From assembly GCA_903857795.1 (NCBI GenBank), contig CAIOGM010000126.1, positions 1 through 38,027 on the forward strand: DNA of 38,027 nucleotides. Reading direction: 5' to 3'. Positions 33,694 to 38,027 of this stretch are shown piece by piece. The DNA is from an uncultured Geobacter sp. Its GTDB lineage: Bacteria > Desulfobacterota > Desulfuromonadia > Geobacterales > CAIOGM01. The position numbers were made by a program, and so were the translations under genes. Numbering within the stretch: position 1 is the first letter of the stretch; each line of letters begins with the position of its first letter. The notes under the pieces were generated by a model. The model did no database searches and was not told the DNA's origin. It saw nothing but the letters and a program-made list of their open reading frames with translations.

Positions 33694-33709
33694 GTTTGAT
33701 CTGCAGTAG

Positions 33710-33734
33710 TTCGTGCTGAGCTTGTCGAAGCACG
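33710..33734. repeat. Dispersed palindrome TTCGTGCTGAGCTTGTCGAAGCACG
   Basis: Seventeen bases after higA, CGTGCT (33712-33717) and AGCACG (33729-33734) flank GAGCTTGTCGA. This is a familiar type of dispersed repeat in GC-rich bacterial genomes. It could end higBA transcripts, but no T-tract follows. Confidence 0.6.
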
Positions 33735-33792
33735 CAATAACCGTTGCAAATGGAGAAGTTGCAGGCGCATCCCGAACCCGCAAACCCCGCTC

Positions 33793-36150
33793 TTAAAACC
33801 CCGCATTATAGTAATACCGGTTCAGGTCGAAGAGCCCGCCGCGGATCGGCTCCTCTTCCATGAGACGCTTCTGGAACCAGTCCGCACTTTCCCAGAACCG
33901 GTCATCCCCTCGATTTATCCCGTACTTCGCCAGCCGCGCCAGATCCTTGGGACTCTGGGAGTAATGGGCGAGGAGATCGAAGAAGTCGGGGAGCTCCTCT
34001 TCCCGGATATCGAAGAAGTAGTTGGGATACGACCCTATCAATCCCCTGTGAAAGTCGGCGTTGTCTTTTGCCTGATCGAGCCGTCCGTCTTCACCCAGCA
34101 TGAAGGCCACGTTGTCGTGCCACCGGTTGACGACGATGCTCCCCGCCACATCTCCCCCGGCTTTCAGACGAATCCTCACGTAGGCCAGGTTGGCGTTGTG
34201 GTTGTTGACCAGCGCGATGAACGGAGTGCCGGGTTGGGAGAGAGAGCGAAATGCCCGGAGGTAATCCTCGGTGGTCTCGAAGCGCTGGGGCAGGGGAGGG
34301 TAGCTCTCTCCGGCCCGCAGGTAGTTGATGGGGTCAAAGGTGATCTTTACCGCTGGAGAGAGCTGCCGGTCCACCAGCTGCTCGACAAACTCCCGCTTGG
34401 GATCCGTGGTGGCGAAGGGGATTGCCGCGGGGAGTTCCGATGGGTAGTAGCCGATCTTCTCCGGATCGATCTTCAGGTACCAGGAGCGGATAAGCTCGTT
34501 CCGCTTCTCCGGCGGGAGGAAGTCGAGGAAATAGCTCTCCCCCTCCACTCGCAGCCCGTCCATGTAGAGCCGGATGGCCAGCTGGTGGCCGGCCGTGCCG
34601 TAGATGTCGAATCCGGCTACCAGGGCGTAGTAGATCCGCTCGAACAGGGGGTAGTCGATGACCCAGAGGCTCTTGGGCAGATTCCCCAGCGCCCCCCGGT
34701 GCACCGAGGCGCTGTCGAAATGACGATAGACCGTGAGCAGCGGCGCATCCCCCGGCCGCTCCCCCTTCCAGATGGCGTCATAGCCGAGACCGGCGTAGTT
34801 GAGTGTCGTGTAGAGATCCTGGCGAAGCCGGTAGAACTCCGAGGCCGCCTTCCGGTGGGGATCGGTGGCTGCCGAGAAGAGCCCCACGTCGCTCCCCTGT
34901 TCGATGGGCATCCGGAGCTTTTCGCGGTTCAGCTTCAGAAAGCCGGGAAACTTCACGCTCAGGTCGTGATCCGGATCCATGAACATCACCCAGAACTGGT
35001 CGTCGATGACGTTGAGGGCGATCTGACCCTTGCAGACCGGGCCGTGGATGAAGGTCATGATGATGTACTGGGCGTTATCCAGCAGGAACCGGTAGCGGGA
35101 GCTCGGAGGGATCTGTTCGAAGGCCTCGAAGGGGTTGGCACTCAGGAGCGGATCGTAGCCGACCAGGTGGGGGGGCTGCAGCCACTGGGGGGTGATGAAG
35201 AGCTCCTGAATTCGCCGGAGCTGGGCGTCATCCAGATCGAAGACCATGTGAGTCTTCTGGACGATGGTGGAGTGGATCTTCCGGAACCGGTAGTAGACCC
35301 GTGTGACGCCGGGATCGTCATAGGGGCGAACCGAGGCGATGAGCTCCAGGGGCCGGCCGGGGGGGGTGCGGGAACGGAGCAGTTCGTAATACTCATTGGT
35401 GGTTGTCCCGAACTTCAGATGGGCCAGGAAGAGGTGCTCATAGAGGTAGCGGGCCGTCATGGCGTGCTTGGCGTCGTCCTGGTTGAGGAACTCTTCCCAC
35501 TGCCGGAGCTGGAGGAGGTCGGCCGGTTTCGGGGCGATCAGCGCCTGCTGTTGGGCAGGGTCGGGTCCCTTGGCCCCCTGGACCAGCCAGCCGGCGATGA
35601 TCTCGAACTCTTCCTGTTTGAGCGGTGGGAAGCCGTAGGGCATCCCCCGGTTGGGATGCTTCTTCAGGTATTCGCCGATCTCGTCCCGGTTCCCGGCGCA
35701 GGTCAGCTCGTCGCCCTCAGGCCGATACTCCCCCTGGCTCTTGGGGTTGTTCATCTTGTGGGAGAGGAGCTGGATCATGATGGAGTCGTTCAGGCCGTTC
35801 CCCACGCTGCTCTCGGTGGCGGTGGTGAACCCTTTCTTGCGCCACTCCTCCGTGTTCCGGGCGTCCATGAAGAGGCGGGTGGGATCCATGGTCTGGAGTC
35901 GCGTGACGTCGTAGATCGCCTTCTTGGTGGCGCCGCGGTCCACCCCCTCGAAGGAGTCCAGCTTGAGCTGGCAGGGGGAGTTGTAGCAGGAGTGGCAGAC
36001 CGTGCAGCGTTTGTCCAGGAGCGGCTTGACCTCCTGCTGGTAGGCGATGGTCCGGGTGGGGATCTTGACGGTGACGGGGGGGAGCGCCTTTGCGGCGCAG
36101 CCGAAAAGGAGGTGAGCCGACAGCAGGGAGAGCGGGAGGATCAGTCTCAT
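33793..36150 (-). CDS. cti: Fatty acid cis/trans isomerase (haem-containing, periplasmic)
   Basis: 785 residues from the ATG at 36150; the longer frame starts upstream of the predicted promoter's -10 region. The N-terminus 'MRLILPLSLLSAHLLFGCAA' is a signal peptide with a lipobox-like 'LFGC' (Cys18). A c-type haem motif C-x2-C-H lies at 49-53 in 'KRCTVCHSCYNSPCQLKL', and the following sequence ('SFEGVDRGATKKAIYDVTRL', 'TRLFMDARNTEEWRKKGF') is diagnostic of Cti. The enzyme converts cis-unsaturated membrane fatty acids to trans without energy input, making membranes less fluid under solvent or heat stress. Downstream of ahcY on the same strand but behind its terminator and with its own predicted promoter. 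Confidence 0.93.
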   Translation of the reverse strand: MRLILPLSLLSAHLLFGCAAKALPPVTVKIPTRTIAYQQEVKPLLDKRCTVCHSCYNSPCQLKLDSFEGVDRGATKKAIYDVTRLQTMDPTRLFMDARNTEEWRKKGFTTATESSVGNGLNDSIMIQLLSHKMNNPKSQGEYRPEGDELTCAGNRDEIGEYLKKHPNRGMPYGFPPLKQEEFEIIAGWLVQGAKGPDPAQQQALIAPKPADLLQLRQWEEFLNQDDAKHAMTARYLYEHLFLAHLKFGTTTNEYYELLRSRTPPGRPLELIASVRPYDDPGVTRVYYRFRKIHSTIVQKTHMVFDLDDAQLRRIQELFITPQWLQPPHLVGYDPLLSANPFEAFEQIPPSSRYRFLLDNAQYIIMTFIHGPVCKGQIALNVIDDQFWVMFMDPDHDLSVKFPGFLKLNREKLRMPIEQGSDVGLFSAATDPHRKAASEFYRLRQDLYTTLNYAGLGYDAIWKGERPGDAPLLTVYRHFDSASVHRGALGNLPKSLWVIDYPLFERIYYALVAGFDIYGTAGHQLAIRLYMDGLRVEGESYFLDFLPPEKRNELIRSWYLKIDPEKIGYYPSELPAAIPFATTDPKREFVEQLVDRQLSPAVKITFDPINYLRAGESYPPLPQRFETTEDYLRAFRSLSQPGTPFIALVNNHNANLAYVRIRLKAGGDVAGSIVVNRWHDNVAFMLGEDGRLDQAKDNADFHRGLIGSYPNYFFDIREEELPDFFDLLAHYSQSPKDLARLAKYGINRGDDRFWESADWFQKRLMEEEPIRGGLFDLNRYYYNAGF

Positions 36151-36222
36151 GGAGTCTCTTTTCAGTGAGGGATCTTTTGGTTCGTGAGGCGTCATGGCGG
36201 TCGGCGCCACGCTCAATCGCCG

Positions 36223-36251
36223 AATCTACCCAAACGGCGCTCCAGGTTCAA
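36223..36251 (-). promoter_or_regulatory. Predicted sigma70 promoter of cti
   Basis: Minus strand: TTGAAC (36246-36251, 4/6), 17 bases, TAGATT (36223-36228, 4/6). It sits between the ahcY terminator and cti, leaving a leader of about 65-70 bases. Confidence 0.45.
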
Positions 36252-36271
36252 CAGGAATCTCAGTTTGTGGT

Positions 36272-36307
36272 AAAAAAAGAGACCGCCCGGGGAGGGCGGC
36301 CTCTTTT
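36272..36307 (-). terminator. Intrinsic terminator of ahcY
   Basis: On the minus strand, AAAAGAG-mismatch-CCGCCC pairs with GGGCGG-mismatch-CTCTTTT across a 5-base loop (36275-36307), followed by a run of seven T. It begins 8 bases after the ahcY stop and separates ahcY from cti. Confidence 0.9.
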
Positions 36308-36314
36308 ATAACGG

Positions 36315-37709
36315 TTAATAGCGGTACTGATCCGTCTTGTAGGGACCCGTCACCGGCACGCCGATGTAGGCGGCCTGCTCAGGGGTCAGCTGGGAGAGCT
36401 GGGCGTTCAGCTTCTTCAGCTGAAGCCGCGCCACCTTCTCGTCCAGATGCTTGGGGAGGGTGTAGACCCCCACGGCGTAGCGCCCCGGGTTGGCGAAGAT
36501 CTCGATCTGGGCGATGGTCTGGTTGGCGAAGGAGGAGGACATGACGTAGCTGGGGTGACCGGTGCCACACCCCAGGTTTACCAGCCGCCCCTTGGCCAGG
36601 AGGATGATCCGCTTGCCGTCGGGGAAGATGACATGATCCACCTGGGGTTTGATCTCCTCCCACTGGTACTGCTCCAGGGCAGCCACCTCGATCTCGTTGT
36701 CGAAGTGTCCGATGTTGCAGACAATGGCCTGATCCTTCATCCGCGCCATATGCTCGTGGGTGATGACGTGATAGTTACCGGTACAGGTGACGAAGATGTC
36801 GGCCTTGTCGGCGGCATACTCCATGGTCACCACCCGGTACCCCTCCATGGCGGCCTGGAGGGCGCAGATGGGGTCGACTTCCGTCACCCAGACTTGGGCC
36901 GAGAGGGCGCGCATGGCCTGGGCCGACCCTTTCCCTACGTCGCCGTAGCCGCAGATCAGGGCTACCTTGCCGGCGATCATGACATCGGTGGCCCGCTTGA
37001 TGCCGTCCACCAGCGACTCGCGACAGCCGTAGAGGTTGTCGAATTTGGATTTGGTCACCGAGTCGTTGACGTTGATGGCCGGGAAGCGGAGTTCGCCCCG
37101 CTCATGCATCTGGTAGAGGCGATGGACTCCGGTGGTGGTCTCCTCGGTTACCCCCTGGATATGGGCGATCCGGGTGGAGTACCAGGTGGGGTCGGTGGCC
37201 AGTTTGGCCTTGATGGCGGCGAAGAGGATGGTCTCCTCCTCGGAGCCGGGGTTGGTGAGGAGGGAGAGATCGGTTTCCGCCCTGGTTCCCAGGTGAAGGA
37301 GGAGGGTGGCGTCGCCGCCGTCATCCAGGATCATGTTAGAGAAACCGCCGTCGGGCCACTCGAAGATCCGGTGGGTGTAGTCCCAATACTCCTCCAGGCT
37401 CTCCCCCTTGACGGCGAAGACCGCCGTGCCGCCGGCGGCGATGGCAGCCGCGGCATGGTCCTGGGTGGAGAAGATGTTGCACGAGGCCCAGCGGACTTCG
37501 GCCCCCACGGCCTTGAGAGTCTCGATGAGCACCGCGGTCTGGATGGTCATATGGAGGGAGCCGGTGATCCTCGCCCCTTTGAGGGTCTGGTCTGCGGCGA
37601 ACTCCTCGCGGATGGCCATGAGTCCCGGCATCTCGGTCTCGGCGATCCTGATCTCTTTTTTTCCCCAGTCGGCCAGGGAAAGGTCGGCAATAATGTAATC
37701 CTGTGACAT
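36315..37709 (-). CDS. ahcY: Adenosylhomocysteinase
   Basis: 464 residues, with AAAGGAGA 7 bases before the ATG. Substrate-binding blocks: '[20 protein letters not shown]', '[16 protein letters not shown]', '[13 protein letters not shown]' and '[13 protein letters not shown]'. The NAD-binding Rossmann motif is '[20 protein letters not shown]' with '[20 protein letters not shown]'. The C-terminal '[16 protein letters not shown]' and final '[10 protein letters not shown]' complete it; the final Lys-Tyr reaches into the neighbouring subunit of the tetramer. It hydrolyses S-adenosylhomocysteine to adenosine and homocysteine. Ends in its own terminator. I see no riboswitch-like structure upstream. 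Confidence 0.97.
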   Translation of the reverse strand: MSQDYIIADLSLADWGKKEIRIAETEMPGLMAIREEFAADQTLKGARITGSLHMTIQTAVLIETLKAVGAEVRWASCNIFSTQDHAAAAIAAGGTAVFAVKGESLEEYWDYTHRIFEWPDGGFSNMILDDGGDATLLLHLGTRAETDLSLLTNPGSEEETILFAAIKAKLATDPTWYSTRIAHIQGVTEETTTGVHRLYQMHERGELRFPAINVNDSVTKSKFDNLYGCRESLVDGIKRATDVMIAGKVALICGYGDVGKGSAQAMRALSAQVWVTEVDPICALQAAMEGYRVVTMEYAADKADIFVTCTGNYHVITHEHMARMKDQAIVCNIGHFDNEIEVAALEQYQWEEIKPQVDHVIFPDGKRIILLAKGRLVNLGCGTGHPSYVMSSSFANQTIAQIEIFANPGRYAVGVYTLPKHLDEKVARLQLKKLNAQLSQLTPEQAAYIGVPVTGPYKTDQYRY

Positions 37710-37802
37710 CTGTTTTCTCCTTTGTTGGTGGTTAATGGTCGTGCGATTTACGGCATGTATGATGTATGTTTTTAACGCCCGTATAATGCCGCAGGTTCCC
37801 CG

Positions 37803-37873
37803 TAGGGGCGCCGCTTGCTGCGCCCGTTTTTTCGCAACCCGTTTTTCCCGTCATCGGGGCGCGGCAAGCGGCG
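37803..37873. repeat. REP-like element and inverted partner
   Basis: GTAGGGGCG (37803-37811 with shift) opens a hairpin, GGGCGC-CGCTTGCT-GCGCCC (37806-37825), followed by GTTTTTT. A second copy in inverse orientation lies at 37857-37873 and matches the complement of 37809-37825 at 16 of 17 positions. It resembles a pair of REP units head to head. On the plus strand the first hairpin plus T-run looks like a terminator, but no plus-strand gene precedes it. The rest of 37710-37890 shows no gene; a TATAAT at 37782-37787 has no -35. Confidence 0.7.
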
Positions 37874-37889
37874 TTGCAAATCAGGGCCC

Positions 37890-38027
37890 CCTGTGTCAGG
37901 ATAGATGTCGCCTCTCCTCTGAATATTTGTGTTAACCTGCGGGGCAAGAGAGAGAGGGAACATGACTACCAAATACTCCGAAGAATTCAAGTCGAGCATT
38001 ATTGCCAAGCTACTGCCACCGCATAAT
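37890..38027 (+). mobile_element. Left end of an insertion sequence, cut by window edge
   Basis: The transposase start at 37962 is preceded by about 70 bases that differ from the REP sequence to the left. The probable terminal repeat begins near TGTGTCAGGATAGATG (about 37890). The exact end cannot be fixed without the other terminus. Confidence 0.4.
37962..38027 (+). CDS. Transposase N-terminus (IS3-type orfA-like), partial
   Basis: The first 22 codons read 'MTTKYSEEFKSSIIAKLLPP' and then His-Asn, where the window ends. The 'YSEEFK-x-x-I/V-x-x-LLPP' pattern is typical of the N-terminus of IS3-family OrfA-like transposases, which continue into a helix-turn-helix. A GAGAGAGGGA purine stretch precedes the ATG. 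Only the start is visible, so family assignment rests on this short motif. Confidence 0.65.
   Translation, partial: MTTKYSEEFKSSIIAKLLPPHN

Noticed and set aside
33964-36168. 734-residue plus-strand frame opposite cti
   Set aside because: The minus-strand frame carries signal peptide, haem motif and Cti family sequence; the plus frame has low-complexity composition only.
36447-37706. 419-residue plus-strand frame opposite ahcY
   Set aside because: Antisense shadow of a highly conserved enzyme gene.
37710-37800. S-adenosylhomocysteine riboswitch upstream of ahcY
   Set aside because: No matching conserved core or pseudoknot pairing could be found by eye in the leader.

Overview
The window looks like a chromosomal segment of a GC-rich deltaproteobacterium of the Geobacter/Desulfuromonadales type. 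This is inferred from gene content: many PAS/HAMP sensor kinases and stand-alone receivers, a Ros/MucR-type zinc-finger regulator, a class 1B pyrD-pyrK pair, a KamA-type radical SAM aminomutase, ahcY, a haem-bearing cis/trans fatty-acid isomerase, and several families of dispersed intergenic palindromes. Nothing in the window fixes the species.

Layout, left to right. (1) 1-4344, plus strand: a signalling operon with overlapping stop/start codons. It holds the C-terminal part of a hybrid sensor kinase (open at the window edge), a receiver-histidine kinase and a receiver-HD-GYP protein. A near-perfect bidirectional terminator separates it from a convergent MucR/Ros regulator (4413-4871, minus). 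(2) 5238-7466, plus: rimI-pyrK-pyrD, tightly overlapping. (3) 7489-9239, plus: a visibly more AT-rich two-gene insert, an AAA_21-type ATPase translationally coupled to a DUF4276 TOPRIM-like protein. This is the best candidate for an under-described system, probably anti-phage defence. (4) 9296-10353, plus: a tiny leader ORF running into a kamA-like gene. (5) 10436-20307, minus: a housekeeping block read AsmA-like protein, tmk, holB, ricT, metG, yacG, gltX, then a stand-alone receiver. A long nested inverted repeat sits between yacG and gltX. (6) 20777-21745, plus: a class I glutamine amidotransferase followed directly by the 3' remnant of a YjbQ/UPF0047 gene. (7) 21781-30273, plus: a membrane sensor kinase, a 1117-residue PAS/GAF hybrid kinase with a C-terminal HPt, an MFS carboxylate-type transporter and a PAS-containing sigma54 activator. 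(8) 30737-32961, minus: an ExeA/GspA-GspB pair. (9) 33097-33693, plus: a higBA toxin-antitoxin module with an operator palindrome inside its promoter. (10) 33793-37709, minus: cti and ahcY. (11) From about 37890: the left end of an insertion sequence cut by the window edge.

Functionally, the housekeeping block (nucleotide synthesis, tRNA charging, clamp loading) is ordinary. The accessory content consists of the defence-like AAA/DUF4276 pair, the HigBA module, the IS end, a truncated gene and at least five kinds of intergenic palindromic repeat. Signalling is over-represented, with five multi-domain sensor, HD-GYP or hybrid proteins plus a lone receiver and a sigma54 regulator. Two of the kinases share closely similar catalytic cores. 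Start sites were moved from the longest reading frame where a ribosome-binding site or family length argued for it: pyrK, rimI, the lone receiver, gltX, ricT, tmk, the AsmA-like gene, the MFS gene, the sigma54 activator and cti. yacG (59 residues) was recovered by reading the gap between metG and gltX.
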